Shown: positions 16,416-25,830, numbered from the stretch's first letter. The stretch: DNA of 61,503 bases from Bryobacteraceae bacterium (GCA_025980435.1 JAICXK010000002.1:1-61503); one strand, 5' to 3'. Notes: generated by a model from the sequence alone, not told the origin. Translations and numbers: made by a program.

Positions 16416-18491
16416 TCAGGTTTGCAGTACGGGCGTTACTTCGACAAGGCAACTGTAAAACGTCGGGCCTCGTCCAATGTCGGTCAGGCGGTCCGAGGTG
16501 AGCTGATTAATCCCTCGTCCTTCCGGAGCACAGCGATTCCAGCGGACGCTTCGCGCGCGGAGCACGCCGGGCGGAACGTCCTCATCCACGCTCGCCGTAA
16601 GAACAGCTGAGCCGCGGTTATTTTCGATGCGGACTAACATGCCCTGCACGATTCCGCGCGCGCCGGCGTCTTGTGGATGAATGGATAGCTTGGCGGTCTG
16701 TTCGTCTACATCCGCACGGTGTCCGAAAGTGGAATTCATGCTGTCGTCGTTTTTCGCTGAAACAAGTTCGAGCGGGTAGCGGCGCGCGAGCGCAGCATCG
16801 CCGAAGCGGGACTCCCGGGGAGGAAGGTAACCGAGCGACTCGGCGCCGAACTCGAATTTTCCCGAAGGCGTTCGGAACCCGCCTTGGGCGAACGGCAAGA
16901 ACGGCGCATCAGGCGGCGAAATATTCAATCGAATCGAACGCTCGCGATCCAGTCTCTCCAGCGTGATTCCGTTCAGGTACGGTGAGCGGCTCGCCAAAAG
17001 ACAGCGAATCATCTCATCCTCGCTGTCGCTAAAGCAGTCATCGGTAAAACCCATTCGCCGCGCCAACGCGCGAAATATCTGGACGTTCGATCTGGCTTCA
17101 CCGGGCGATTCCAAAACGGGGCGGGCGAGTTGCAGATAATAATGCCCGTAAGCCAGGTAAGCGTCCGTGTGCTCCAGAAACGTCGTTACAGGAAGCACAA
17201 TGTCCGCGTATCCTGCCGTATCGGTGAGGAATTGCTCCAAAACCACGGTGAACAGATCCGGCCGCTGCAAGCCGGCAATCACCCGGTTCTGGTCGGGCGC
17301 GATTGCAGCGGGATTGGAATTATAGACTACAAGCGCTTTTACCGGAGGATCGTCGAGGTCGAGCAGCGCATGGCCAAGCTGAGCCATGTTGACGAGACGC
17401 GCCTCACGCCCGAGAGGGGATCGAAGCTGCAAGTCGGGCCGCTCGAGCCCCACGCGATTGAACTCGAACGCACCGGACGTAGTTAATTGCAAGCCGCCGC
17501 CGAGCTCGCGCCAAGCTCCGGTGATAACCGGAAGAGCGGCGATCGCGCGCACCGCGTTTCCACCCCGTTCGCTGCGCTGGACGCCGTAGTTGACCCGAAT
17601 GGCAGAGGCTTGCGTGCCGGCGTACTCCCGCGCGAGGAGCTCAACTTCCGCCGCGGCGATTCCCGTCAGGGCCGAAACGCGTTCGGGCGGATATTCCGCC
17701 GCAAGGGTCGCCAACTCTTCGAAGCCATTCGTGTGCCGGCTGATGTAATCCCGATCATGCAGAGATTCACGCAGAATGATATGGATCAGACCTAGCGCAA
17801 GGGCAAGATCGGAGCCGGGGTGAACAACAAAATGCTTATCCGCGGCTCGTGTGGTCCGGTTGCGAACCGGATCGATAACGTAAAACTTTGCGCCGTTGCG
17901 GCGGGCTTCGACGATCCAGGGCCAAAGGTGAACATTCGTTCCCAGAATGTTCGCGCCCCAGGCGATGATCAGCCGGGAGTGCGCAAACTGCTGGGGCTCC
18001 ATACCCAGGCGAATACCCTGAGAGAGCTGCAGAGCGGCGGTACCGGCAGCCGAGCAGATGGTTCTATCCAACCGCGAAGCTCCCGCCCTGTGAAAAAACC
18101 GGCGGTCCATTCCGGAACCGTTCAACAGGCCCATGGTTCCGGCATAGCTGTAGGGCAGAATCGCTTCCGAGCCGTGCGTCTCCGAGATGCGTTTCAGCTT
18201 TTCCGAAATCTCATCGAGAGCCTGATCCCAACCGATTCGTTCAAACCGTGCCTCGCCCTTCGCGGCTACCCGCCGCAAGGGATAAAGCAGGCGATCCGGG
18301 TGATATTCGCGCTCCAGATACTTGGTTACCTTGGCGCACAGGAAGCCGCGAGTGACGGGATGCTCCGGGTCGCCCTTTATCTTGATCGCCTTGCCGGACT
18401 GGTCGATATCTACCACCAGCGCGCAGGCGTCCGGACAGTCGAGGGCGCAAACCGAGGAGCGTTTTTCGTGCAAGCTATTATTTTCGCGCAA
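16416..18491 (-). CDS. Molybdopterin oxidoreductase (CISM family)
   Basis: The ~690-residue protein opens with a cysteine set for a [4Fe-4S] cluster (CALDCPDAC, then GFLCAKV). It continues with molybdopterin-guanine-dinucleotide-binding segments (ILPYSYAGTMGLLNGSGMDRRFF, LIIAWGANILGTNVHLWPWI) and a C-terminal dinucleotide-binding domain (HPQDAGARGIVQGMLVRI). It resembles the cytoplasmic polysulfide/formate-type oxidoreductases with no Tat signal. The substrate is unknown, and no small subunit or cofactor gene is nearby. The start is uncertain: conserved sequence begins near 18460 and no ATG is available. A TTG at 18491 is used; a CTG at 18512 or TTG at 18473 are alternatives. Confidence 0.8.
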   Translation of the reverse strand: MRENNSLHEKRSSVCALDCPDACALVVDIDQSGKAIKIKGDPEHPVTRGFLCAKVTKYLEREYHPDRLLYPLRRVAAKGEARFERIGWDQALDEISEKLKRISETHGSEAILPYSYAGTMGLLNGSGMDRRFFHRAGASRLDRTICSAAGTAALQLSQGIRLGMEPQQFAHSRLIIAWGANILGTNVHLWPWIVEARRNGAKFYVIDPVRNRTTRAADKHFVVHPGSDLALALGLIHIILRESLHDRDYISRHTNGFEELATLAAEYPPERVSALTGIAAAEVELLAREYAGTQASAIRVNYGVQRSERGGNAVRAIAALPVITGAWRELGGGLQLTTSGAFEFNRVGLERPDLQLRSPLGREARLVNMAQLGHALLDLDDPPVKALVVYNSNPAAIAPDQNRVIAGLQRPDLFTVVLEQFLTDTAGYADIVLPVTTFLEHTDAYLAYGHYYLQLARPVLESPGEARSNVQIFRALARRMGFTDDCFSDSEDEMIRCLLASRSPYLNGITLERLDRERSIRLNISPPDAPFLPFAQGGFRTPSGKFEFGAESLGYLPPRESRFGDAALARRYPLELVSAKNDDSMNSTFGHRADVDEQTAKLSIHPQDAGARGIVQGMLVRIENNRGSAVLTASVDEDVPPGVLRARSVRWNRCAPEGRGINQLTSDRLTDIGRGPTFYSCLVEVTPVLQT

Positions 18492-18508
18492 ACTGCGGGT
18501 TTCGCGCG

Positions 18509-19288
18509 TCAGACCGAAATCGTCCCCTTCAGGAACAGCGCGGCATGACCCGCAATTTCGACACGATCCCCCAAAAGCTTGCAGAACAGGTCGCCGCCGC
18601 GGGCCGAGATTTGCCTGGCATGGAGACTGGCCTCGCCGAGCCGCGCGGCCCAATACGGAACCAGCGTGCAGTGAGCCGATCCGGTTACCGGATCTTCCGG
18701 GACGCCTTTCGCCGGCGCAAAGAAGCGCGATACAAAATCGCAATCGTGCCCCGGCGCTGTCGCGATGAATGCGAAACGATCAATCTTCTTGAGCGCTTCC
18801 ATGTTCGGGGACAAAGCTTTGACTTCAGCTTCCGATGCGTAGCAAATCAAGTAATCCCTCGCGGCCAGAATTTCAACCGGTTCGCCCCCTATCGCGGAGA
18901 GCAGGCCGGGGTCGGGTTCGATCGGCCGCGGGGCACGAGCCGGGAAATTCATTACCAGTTTGTCCGCATCGAGCCTGACGGACAGTTCACCCGACTTCGT
19001 ATCGAAGCGAACTACCCCGCCCGGCTCATTTAGTTCCTGAAAAAGCACGTGCGCCGAAGCGAGCGTTGCGTGGCCGCAAAGGTCCACTTCGCAGGCAGGA
19101 GTGAACCAGCGAAGCTGAAAACTTCCGCCATTGCGGACAAAAAATGCCGTTTCGGAGAGATTGTTTTCCGCTGCAATCGCCTGCAGCGTTTCCTCCGGAA
19201 GCCAAGCCTCCAGAGGGCAGACCGCAGCCGGATTCCCTTTGAAAACAGTGCTGGTGAAAGCGTCAACCTGATAAATCGGAAGTTTCAT
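18509..19288 (-). CDS. PhzF-family isomerase-like protein
   Basis: The 259-residue protein matches the PhzF/diaminopimelate-epimerase-like fold. It begins YQVDAFTSTVFKGNPAAVCPL, has the catalytic-Glu region NNLSETAFFV (Glu about residue 46), ACEVDLCGHATLASAHVLF, and a C-terminal EDPVTGSAHCTLVPYW. PhzF homologues outside phenazine clusters are stand-alone isomerases of unknown substrate. No phenazine gene is present here. It ends just before the oxidoreductase on the same strand and may share its transcript. Confidence 0.88.
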   Translation of the reverse strand: MKLPIYQVDAFTSTVFKGNPAAVCPLEAWLPEETLQAIAAENNLSETAFFVRNGGSFQLRWFTPACEVDLCGHATLASAHVLFQELNEPGGVVRFDTKSGELSVRLDADKLVMNFPARAPRPIEPDPGLLSAIGGEPVEILAARDYLICYASEAEVKALSPNMEALKKIDRFAFIATAPGHDCDFVSRFFAPAKGVPEDPVTGSAHCTLVPYWAARLGEASLHARQISARGGDLFCKLLGDRVEIAGHAALFLKGTISV

Positions 19289-19303
19289 TCCGTTCCCGGC
19301 GCG

Positions 19304-19570
19304 TCAGTTAACGCGGGCGCGATGCTTTTCTTTCAGAACCAGTTCGTCAAAAATGGCTAAGACCGTTTTGCGGTATGTGTACATACGGCGAAGCGAGTCG
19401 CGGAAGCCCCGTTCATAACGCAGGGGTTGAAGCCATTTGTTCAGCAGCGGCCGGGGAACGTCAATATCGCGTCTCAGATCGTCAGCCGAGTGGCCGCGCA
19501 GGAACAGGCCGTAGAAGATGGCTGCTTCCCGTTGGGGAGCAAGCGGGTCCAACTCTTCGCGGCTAACCAT
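19304..19570 (-). CDS. Small conserved-looking helical protein, unknown
   Basis: I do not recognise this 88-residue protein. It is rich in Arg, Leu and charged residues and appears all-helical. REAAIFYGLFLRGHSADDL followed by DVPRPLLNKWLQPLRY is reminiscent of a helix-turn-helix in which a helix ends at a Trp/Leu core. It lies 15 bases upstream of the phzF-like gene on the same strand. A DNA- or RNA-binding role is a guess. Confidence 0.5.
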   Translation of the reverse strand: MVSREELDPLAPQREAAIFYGLFLRGHSADDLRRDIDVPRPLLNKWLQPLRYERGFRDSLRRMYTYRKTVLAIFDELVLKEKHRARVN

Positions 19571-19607
19571 TCTGCCTGTACCAAATTCGTATCGTACTAC
19601 TAAACAG

Positions 19608-19624
19608 AGGCCTTTGAAAGGCCT
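19608..19624. repeat. Short palindrome between two minus-strand genes
   Basis: AGGCCTTT at 19608-19615 and AAAGGCCT at 19617-19624 form a near-perfect palindrome. It sits between the unknown genes ending at 19694 and starting at 19570 on the minus strand. It could be a weak terminator for the upstream gene or a protein-binding site. There is no T tract after it. Confidence 0.35.
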
Positions 19625-19693
19625 TCTTAAGTCATCAGTCTAACAACGCTGTCAAGTCTCTCAAAAAAAGGAAAACAGGACAGGTTGAGCGGC

Positions 19694-20197
19694 CTAATTC
19701 TTCGGCCCAATCTGTTCTGTGCGGCCCGCCAGCGGCTTCACTGTGGGCCCGCCACACACGCCGACACCGGTATCCAGCAGCGCCCGCAACAAATTGAAGA
19801 GCACCGCGTAGATAACCTGCTCCGTTATGGGCTGCCGTCCGGGCATCCTAAAGCTTCCGGGGAGTTCTTTTGCGATCTGAACACGAACCGACTGCGGCAG
19901 AGTGCGTCCGGAGCGGTCGCGTTGATTCGCCAGCGAGAGCGGCGTTTGCAGGACGCTGCCGGTCTTGCCGTCCACATAGAATTGGCAGCGCGAGAACCAA
20001 CCCAAATTTCCGGGATCCGCGGCGTCAAACAGCAGCAGAGGCGTCTGGCGGTCTGTCACGGACAAATCGAGCGCCATCACACGCTGCTGATCATCGATTC
20101 GGAACTCGAAGCCCGCCTGTTTCGCGATATTGCCGATGAATTCCGGATCGAGTTCCAACAATAGATACTTGTTTTCTCCAGCTTCGAGAACTTGCAT
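19694..20197 (-). CDS. Hypothetical protein
   Basis: I do not recognise this 167-residue protein. Its N-terminal half looks like a compact alpha/beta domain (NKYLLLELDPEFIGNIAKQAGFEFRI, then TPLLLFDAADPGNLGWFSRCQFYVDG). A helix-rich tail follows that contains ITEQVIYAVLFNLLRALLDTGVGV. It has no signal peptide. It lies 14 bases downstream of the macro-domain gene and is probably in the same transcript. Confidence 0.55.
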   Translation of the reverse strand: MQVLEAGENKYLLLELDPEFIGNIAKQAGFEFRIDDQQRVMALDLSVTDRQTPLLLFDAADPGNLGWFSRCQFYVDGKTGSVLQTPLSLANQRDRSGRTLPQSVRVQIAKELPGSFRMPGRQPITEQVIYAVLFNLLRALLDTGVGVCGGPTVKPLAGRTEQIGPKN

Positions 20198-20211
20198 GAA
20201 CCACTCACATT

Positions 20212-20820
20212 CTAGCTGTGGGCGCCACTGGCAAATTCCCGGCGGAGGTTCTGGGCGTGCCGCCGGTAAACGTCATGGTCATGATCGCTGAACTGCACCA
20301 GCTTCACAATTCGCACCGGCTCCGTGTGGTTGCGCAACCAGTTTGCCAGGGTCTTTACAGCGATTTCCGCTGCTTCCTCCAACGGATAACCATAAATTCC
20401 GGTGCTGATGGAGGGGAAACTGATTGTCTTCACGTCGTGTTCGGCCGCGAGAGTAAGACAGGTTGTGTAGCAAGACGCGAGTTGCTCGGGCTGGCCGTGT
20501 TGACCATCGCGATACCGCGGACCGACCGCATGGAACACAAACCTGGCCGGCAATCGGCCTGCGCTGGTTACAACGGCGCTTCCGGTCTCGCATCCTCCGG
20601 TCCGGCTGCGAATCTCGTCCAGTTCGCGCATGATGTCCGGGCCGCCGGCCCGATGGATAGCACCGTCCACTCCCCCGCCTCCCGCCAATTGCGCGTTCGC
20701 AGCATTCACGATCGCATCGACAGCCACGCCGGTGATATCGCCCTTCAAGAGCTGCAGCTGGCAGGGCCCCAACTGAATGACGAAATCGGAGGACATGGAC
20801 GCGTTTCGAGGCCGGCTCAC
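20212..20820 (-). CDS. Macro-domain ADP-ribose hydrolase-like protein
   Basis: The ~200-residue protein is a macro domain of the YmdB/MacroD-like group. It has LLKGDITGVAVDAIVNAANAQLAGGGGVDGAIHRAGG, where the NAAN and GGGGVDGAI loops bind ADP-ribose, and SFPSISTGIYGYPLEEAA forming the second phosphate loop. Such enzymes remove ADP-ribose from proteins or deacetylate O-acetyl-ADP-ribose. GTG 20820, five bases after the aminotransferase stop, is used as the start; ATG 20796 is an alternative. It is probably translated from the aminotransferase mRNA. Confidence 0.88.
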   Translation of the reverse strand: MSRPRNASMSSDFVIQLGPCQLQLLKGDITGVAVDAIVNAANAQLAGGGGVDGAIHRAGGPDIMRELDEIRSRTGGCETGSAVVTSAGRLPARFVFHAVGPRYRDGQHGQPEQLASCYTTCLTLAAEHDVKTISFPSISTGIYGYPLEEAAEIAVKTLANWLRNHTEPVRIVKLVQFSDHDHDVYRRHAQNLRREFASGAHS

Positions 20821-20825
20821 CTGTT

Positions 20826-21944
20826 TTACATGCAGGCGGCCATCGATTCCAGAAGGAAATCGATATTCTCTTCCGATGCCAGCGACCCCATGGTACCGAT
20901 CCGCAGAACCTTCCCGGCCACCTGACCAAGTCCACCGCCGACTTCGATGTTATACCTGGTCAAAAGCTTCTCGCGAAAAACCGCTTCATTCACCTGCGCC
21001 GGAGGTATCGCCGTTGTAAGGTGCCATATACGGTCTTCGGGATCCTTTACAAATGGCTCAAAACCAAGCCGGGTCAATCCCGCAACCAGACGTTTGCCGC
21101 CGCGGAAGTGCCGATCCCAGCGATTGCGCAATCCTTCCTCCTCGATGGCAGCCAGGGCTTCGTGCATAGCATAGTAAAGAGGCGGAGAGGGCGTATGGTG
21201 ATACGCATGCGGCGCAGCGAAGTACTTGTCCATTAACCGCAGATCCAGGTACCAGGTGTGAGGGTCTTCGGTGCGCCGCTCCAGCCATTCCCAGGCCCTG
21301 GGTGAAACGGAGAGTGGCGACAGTCCGGCGGGACAACTCAGACCCTTCTGCGAGCAACTGTACGCAACATCGATACCGACGGAATCGAGTTCCACCGGCA
21401 TGGCGCCTAACGAAGTGACGCAATCGGCAATGACCAGCGCTCCGGACTGCTTCGCGGCCGCCGTAATCGCGCGACCGGATTGATAGGCGCCGGTGGAGGT
21501 CTCGGCCTGCACAAACCCGACCGCGTCGGGCTTCTCCCGCCCGATGAAATTTGCCGCTTCCTCCGCGGTGAACACTTCGCCCCAGGGCTTCTCAAGGCGG
21601 ACCACGTTTGCGCGCTGGCGTTTTGCCGTTATGCTCATCCGGTCCGCGAAGTGTCCGGAGGCGAAAAGCGCGAATTTTGAATCCGGCAGAACGAAGTTCG
21701 CAACCGCCGCTTCCATAGCCGCGCTTCCAGCTCCCGGAATCATAAAGGTCTTTTCGTTCGCAGTGCCGAAAACCTCACGCAAGCCCGCCTGGATCTCGCC
21801 CATGATCTCCAGAAAATACGGATCGCGAATGCCGACAATGGGCTGCGCCATGGCCTGGTACGCTCGCGGGTCCACCATGGACGGACCTGGTCCGAACATC
21901 AGCCGCTTAGGCGGCGCAATCGGCTTCGCTGCAGTCATTGGCAT
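20826..21944 (-). CDS. Class V aminotransferase (alanine-glyoxylate / serine type)
   Basis: The ~372-residue PLP enzyme begins with the typical LMFGPGPSMVDPRAYQAMAQPIVG. It continues with MIPGAGSAAMEAAVANF, DCVTSLGAMPVELDSVGIDV and the cofactor-lysine motif YSCSQKGLSCPAGLSPL. These are features of the alanine-glyoxylate/serine-pyruvate aminotransferase group. It may interconvert glyoxylate and glycine or use serine or alanine as donor. The start is taken as ATG 21944, with a GTG one codon upstream also possible. It leads a minus-strand run with the macro-domain and unknown genes. Confidence 0.87.
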   Translation of the reverse strand: MPMTAAKPIAPPKRLMFGPGPSMVDPRAYQAMAQPIVGIRDPYFLEIMGEIQAGLREVFGTANEKTFMIPGAGSAAMEAAVANFVLPDSKFALFASGHFADRMSITAKRQRANVVRLEKPWGEVFTAEEAANFIGREKPDAVGFVQAETSTGAYQSGRAITAAAKQSGALVIADCVTSLGAMPVELDSVGIDVAYSCSQKGLSCPAGLSPLSVSPRAWEWLERRTEDPHTWYLDLRLMDKYFAAPHAYHHTPSPPLYYAMHEALAAIEEEGLRNRWDRHFRGGKRLVAGLTRLGFEPFVKDPEDRIWHLTTAIPPAQVNEAVFREKLLTRYNIEVGGGLGQVAGKVLRIGTMGSLASEENIDFLLESMAACM

Positions 21945-22100
21945 CACTTTCTAAAGTTAACAAGTCCTGTTGAATACCGTGTAACGCCACGAGCCGCGAG
22001 ATCACACATTAGCAACGCAGAGATTCCTTGTTCATGACAAAGCGGGCGGAGATCGGAGGCTCCGTTCGCTTCCTCAGTCCACTGGTGATCTAATCGGAGG

Positions 22101-23720
22101 ATGCTGCCGGCTCTTTTCCTGCTCCTATGCGCGCTGGCCGCGCCGCACATCGCGTTGTCCGCAGGCGGCGACCGGCCACTAGCCGCCGTCCCGCCGATGG
22201 GCTGGAACGACTGGGCCCATTATCAGTGCCATTTCACGGCAGAAACGATTCTCTCCAATGCGCGGGCGCTGGTGGACACCGGCTTGCGCGCGAAAGGCTA
22301 CAACACCGTCACCATCGACGATTGCTGGATGAAGAAAGACCGTGATGAGCATGGAAATCTACAGGTCGATCCGGAGCGGTTTCCGCACGGAATGAAGCCG
22401 GTCGCTCAAGCTGTTCATGCCCTGGGTCTGAAGTTCGGGATCTATGAGGATGCCGGCTATGAAACCTGCGGTAGATTTGCGGGCAGCGGAGAACCCGATG
22501 GCGGCGGGAGAGATCACTTCCTTCAGGACACAAAGTTATTCGCGTCCTGGGGAGTGGATTATCTGAAGCTGGACGGCTGCAACGTATATGTGCCGAACGG
22601 CGAGAGTAAAGTCGCTGCTTATCGCAAAGCCTACAAGGCACAGAGCGCGGCGTTGAAGCGCGCCGGCCGGCCGATCGTTTTTTCGGAATCGGCGCCCGCC
22701 TATTTCCAGGGCACCCCTGACTGGTACGACGTTTTAAGTTGGGTCGGCGACTACGGCCAGCTTTGGCGCGAAGGCTCCGATGTCGCGACCTTCCATGCAA
22801 AAGAACCCGATCGTCCGCGCTTCCACAGCGTGCTATGGAATTACGCATACAATCTCCCGCTGGGGCGGTTCCAAAAGCCCGGCAACTGGAACGATGCGGA
22901 TTTCATCATCGGCGGCGACACCGGCATGAGTACCGCTGAAAGCCGCAGCCAGATGGCGTTATGGTCCATGATGTCGGCCCCGCTGATCCTTAGCTCCGAA
23001 GTCGGAAAGCTTAGCCCGGAGGCCGTCTCTGTTCTGGGCAACAAGGCCGTGATCGCGATTGATCAGGATCCGTTAGGCCGCATGGCAACGCTGGTCCGCC
23101 GCAACCCGTCCATCGACGTTCTGTTTAAGCATCTGAAGGGCGGCAGCTATGCGGTCGCCGTGCTGAATAGGGCCAATACTCCAAGCCGGATTGAATTGAG
23201 TCCGGCAGATCTTGGCTTTCGTTCCGATGCGGAATGCCGGCTGGATGCGCGCGATTTATGGAGCGGCGCCGAACAACGGGCTGCCTCTACTCTGCAGGCC
23301 GAGATTGACCCTCACGATACAGCAATCTGGTCCATCCACCCGGCCGCTTCTTGCGGCAGCCCATCCCGTACCGGCACCATCACGATGACCGCGGCCGGAA
23401 GACACCGCGATATCAATGGTTATGCGCTCTGTTTGGCTTCCGGGCAGGTTGGAGCGTGTTCCGGCAGTCCCGCGGAAACCTGGACCGTCACTTCGGAAGG
23501 CGCTTTACAATCGCAGGGAAACTGTCTGGATGTTGCGGACGGAAAGCCGGCTACCCAGCCGTGTTCTGACAGCAAGCTTCAGCATTGGCGTTACAACTTG
23601 ACCGGTGAATTGATCAACGCCTCCAACGGCGAATGCCTCACTGCAGGCGCGACACAAAATCTGACCCTGGAGTCGTGCGGACAGAATCGCTTAGATCAGA
23701 TCTGGTCGCTACCCAACTGA
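22101..23720 (+). CDS. GH27 alpha-galactosidase with C-terminal ricin-type domain
   Basis: The 539-residue protein has a signal peptide, then a GH27 catalytic domain (VPPMGWNDWAHYQC, NTVTIDDCWM, KFGIYEDAGYETC). The nucleophile is Asp158 in YLKLDGC, and the likely acid/base is Asp227 in LWREGSDV. PGNWNDADFI is also typical. A beta-sandwich follows, and the last ~120 residues resemble a ricin-type trefoil lectin (GYALCLASGQVGACSG, GNCLDVADGKPATQPCSD, NGECLTAG, QIWSLPN). It probably releases terminal alpha-galactose from plant or microbial glycans in the periplasm or outside. Confidence 0.93.
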   Translation: MLPALFLLLCALAAPHIALSAGGDRPLAAVPPMGWNDWAHYQCHFTAETILSNARALVDTGLRAKGYNTVTIDDCWMKKDRDEHGNLQVDPERFPHGMKPVAQAVHALGLKFGIYEDAGYETCGRFAGSGEPDGGGRDHFLQDTKLFASWGVDYLKLDGCNVYVPNGESKVAAYRKAYKAQSAALKRAGRPIVFSESAPAYFQGTPDWYDVLSWVGDYGQLWREGSDVATFHAKEPDRPRFHSVLWNYAYNLPLGRFQKPGNWNDADFIIGGDTGMSTAESRSQMALWSMMSAPLILSSEVGKLSPEAVSVLGNKAVIAIDQDPLGRMATLVRRNPSIDVLFKHLKGGSYAVAVLNRANTPSRIELSPADLGFRSDAECRLDARDLWSGAEQRAASTLQAEIDPHDTAIWSIHPAASCGSPSRTGTITMTAAGRHRDINGYALCLASGQVGACSGSPAETWTVTSEGALQSQGNCLDVADGKPATQPCSDSKLQHWRYNLTGELINASNGECLTAGATQNLTLESCGQNRLDQIWSLPN

Positions 23721-23742
23721 ACAGGGCCACTAGATGCGGCCG

Positions 23743-24026
23743 GCATCCGCCCAGAAGAAAGTAGCCGGAAGAATAAAAGAGGATTTTGGAAGCTTGGATG
23801 TTTTGTTCATCAATGCAGGCAGGCTGAACTGAAGCCGGTTGACCAGTGGGACGAAGCCGGGTATGGCCGTTCTTTCCAAACGAATGTGCGCGTACCATTC
23901 TTCCTGATTCAGGCCTTGTTGCCCATTTTGCAAATCCTCCTTTTAAAGACTCAGGCCTCCATTCCCGGAGGAACGGTATCGGGGCCAGATTTAACAACCA
24001 GCGGCGCGCCTCAAATATCCCATTAG
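23743..24026 (+). pseudogene. Short-chain dehydrogenase remnant
   Basis: Two short frames resemble the middle of an SDR enzyme. The first reads EDFGSLDVLFINAG (the NAG motif of strand 4). After a one-base loss near 23820 the reading continues AELKPVDQWDEAGYGRSFQTNV and VPFFLIQALLPIL up to the stop at 24024-24026. The N-terminal nucleotide-binding part and the catalytic YxxxK are missing. The tail is degenerate. It fills what would otherwise be a 315-base gap after the galactosidase gene and is a decayed fragment. Confidence 0.7.
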
Positions 24027-24035
24027 AATCTAAAT

Positions 24036-24626
24036 ATGGACCTGAGCACGCTGGCCTTTGCCATGGGCTCTGCCTGGCTCTCAGGCATTAACCTGTACGC
24101 CACAGTGCTCACGCTTGGCCTTTTGGAGCGATTTCACTTCGCGCACCTCCCAGGCGATCTCACGTATTTAGGGCATACGTGGGTGCTCGCAACTGCGGGA
24201 GCGCTTTACGTAATCGAGTTCATTGCCGATAAGATTCCCGCCCTCGATTCCGCCTGGGATGCCGTCCACACGTTTATCCGTGTACCCGCCGGCGCGATTC
24301 TGGCTGCCACGGCCTTCGCTCATTTCGATCCGAAGATCCGGCTGATTGCCATGCTCGCGGGCGGCGGTATCGCCCTTACGTCACACGGAGCCAAAGCTGC
24401 AACCAGGCTGGCCGCAAATACTTCGCCCGAACCTTTTTCAAATCTCATGCTTAGCCTCGCCGAAGACGCGCTTGCCGTGGGGGGTGCGCTGCTCATGTCT
24501 GTGCACCCGGCCGTTCTGTTCGCGATTGCACTCGCAGGGGTTGTTCTATCGATTCTGTTGTTCCGGTGGATATGGCTCGCCATGAGAAGAATTTTCAGGC
24601 CGCGCTCTACCGCACTACCGGCCTAG
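24036..24626 (+). CDS. DUF4126 membrane protein
   Basis: The 196-residue protein fits DUF4126, with GSAWLSGINLYATVLTLGLLERF at the N-terminus, YVIEFIADKIPALDSAWDAVHTFIRVPAGA, then SHGAKAATRLAANTSPEPFSN and a C-terminal pair of hydrophobic helices. Four or five membrane segments are expected. Its function is unknown. It follows the SDR remnant and converges with the oxygenase gene at 24652, leaving 25 bases between stops. Confidence 0.8.
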   Translation: MDLSTLAFAMGSAWLSGINLYATVLTLGLLERFHFAHLPGDLTYLGHTWVLATAGALYVIEFIADKIPALDSAWDAVHTFIRVPAGAILAATAFAHFDPKIRLIAMLAGGGIALTSHGAKAATRLAANTSPEPFSNLMLSLAEDALAVGGALLMSVHPAVLFAIALAGVVLSILLFRWIWLAMRRIFRPRSTALPA

Positions 24627-24651
24627 GAAGTCGCGGCAGCAGCATGTGCAG

Positions 24652-25830
24652 TCATTGACTTTGCTCCAGCAAGCCTTCACGAATGAGCCGGCGAATGAGG
24701 GTTAACTTACCCGCGTTGTCCAAATTGCCGGGAAGAACTTCGACGACAAACCTGGAATGGCTCAGCGCGAATCGGAGCGCCTCGCGAACATGCGGCGGAA
24801 ACGTGATCTTCCGGCCGAAGCAAGCTACCGAATCGGATTCGCCATTGGCTTCCAAGCGAAAGACGATGCCCTGCCGCACGCGCACGACACTGTCAATGCC
24901 CAAACAATCGAGCATTGCCAATTGAGCCATCTGTCCATCGAGCGAGGGCGGACACCCGGAGAGGAACGTTTCTGTGATGCTGTCGAGCGCCGCATCAAAG
25001 TTCGAGATGGTCCCAGCCTGGGTCAATAATTCGCGCGCAGTCTCTTGTGCCTGGGCCCTGTCAAAATCCAGGCGGGCGAACCCCGGCGGCAGGGCTTTCC
25101 GAAAAGCCGGATCACTCAAACTGGCGCGAGCGACCAGTTCAAGAAGCAAATCTGCCCACGTATAGCGCAGAATGCCTGCAGTGATGTGGAGGGAAATAGT
25201 ATCGGTGGAACGCGCCTCGTGACCGACACCGCGAGGAATATACGCCACGTCTCCGGCATGCAATTCAAACTCGAACGCCGGGTCGCCCAAATCATGGACC
25301 TGCGCATCATAATCCTGGCCCGCTAGAGGCGACTCGACGGGTGTTCCAAAGATGGTCCACTTTTTCGAGCCGCACACCTGAAGCACAAACACGTCGTGGG
25401 TGTCGTAGTGACGTTGGGCGCCTTGCGCTCCGGCCGGAGTCAGGTAAACGTTCGTCTGGAATGGAAAGCTGAATTCATTTTCGAGAGCCCGGCAAAAAAC
25501 GGTTAGAGCCGGCACTACCGTATCGAGATACGCGAGCGTTATCGTCGAACCCTCTTGGAACAGTTGATAGACCTTGGCGACGTCGAGAATGCCGCCGGCT
25601 AACGAATATTCGGCAGCCATAATCGGCCTCGACGCGTTCTTCAGGCAGATGTCCGGATAACGGCGATCCAGCGTAGTGATCACGCGATCTATTTCATCCA
25701 GTGATAAAAGCGAGCGGAAGTAGTCCGGATTATTGCGCTTGACCACCAGCGGCTGTTTTTCCCAGTAATCGTTAAAATATTGCTGCTTCGTTACCGGGCT
25801 GATCAACCAGTCGAGCGAAGGCCGGTTCAA
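24652..25830 (-). CDS. Cupin_4/JmjC-type 2-oxoglutarate oxygenase
   Basis: The 392-residue protein matches the cupin_4/ROX (MINA/NO66-like) oxygenases. Visible parts are WEKQPLVVKR, the Fe(II) triad His141-x-Asp143 (QRHYDTHDVFVLQ) with His204 (YIPRGVGHEARS), a possible 2-oxoglutarate lysine in GSKKWTIF, and a helical C-terminal half. Known relatives hydroxylate ribosomal proteins at Arg or His. The start is TTG 25830, whose bases overlap the stop of the upstream repeat-protein gene (TTGA), so the pair is translationally coupled. That coupling makes the repeat protein a candidate substrate, which is inference. Confidence 0.85.
   Translation of the reverse strand: MNRPSLDWLISPVTKQQYFNDYWEKQPLVVKRNNPDYFRSLLSLDEIDRVITTLDRRYPDICLKNASRPIMAAEYSLAGGILDVAKVYQLFQEGSTITLAYLDTVVPALTVFCRALENEFSFPFQTNVYLTPAGAQGAQRHYDTHDVFVLQVCGSKKWTIFGTPVESPLAGQDYDAQVHDLGDPAFEFELHAGDVAYIPRGVGHEARSTDTISLHITAGILRYTWADLLLELVARASLSDPAFRKALPPGFARLDFDRAQAQETARELLTQAGTISNFDAALDSITETFLSGCPPSLDGQMAQLAMLDCLGIDSVVRVRQGIVFRLEANGESDSVACFGRKITFPPHVREALRFALSHSRFVVEVLPGNLDNAGKLTLIRRLIREGLLEQSQ

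Noticed and set aside
18509-19288. Phenazine biosynthesis cluster
   Set aside because: Only a PhzF-like gene is present; such stand-alone genes are widespread and no other phz gene is near.
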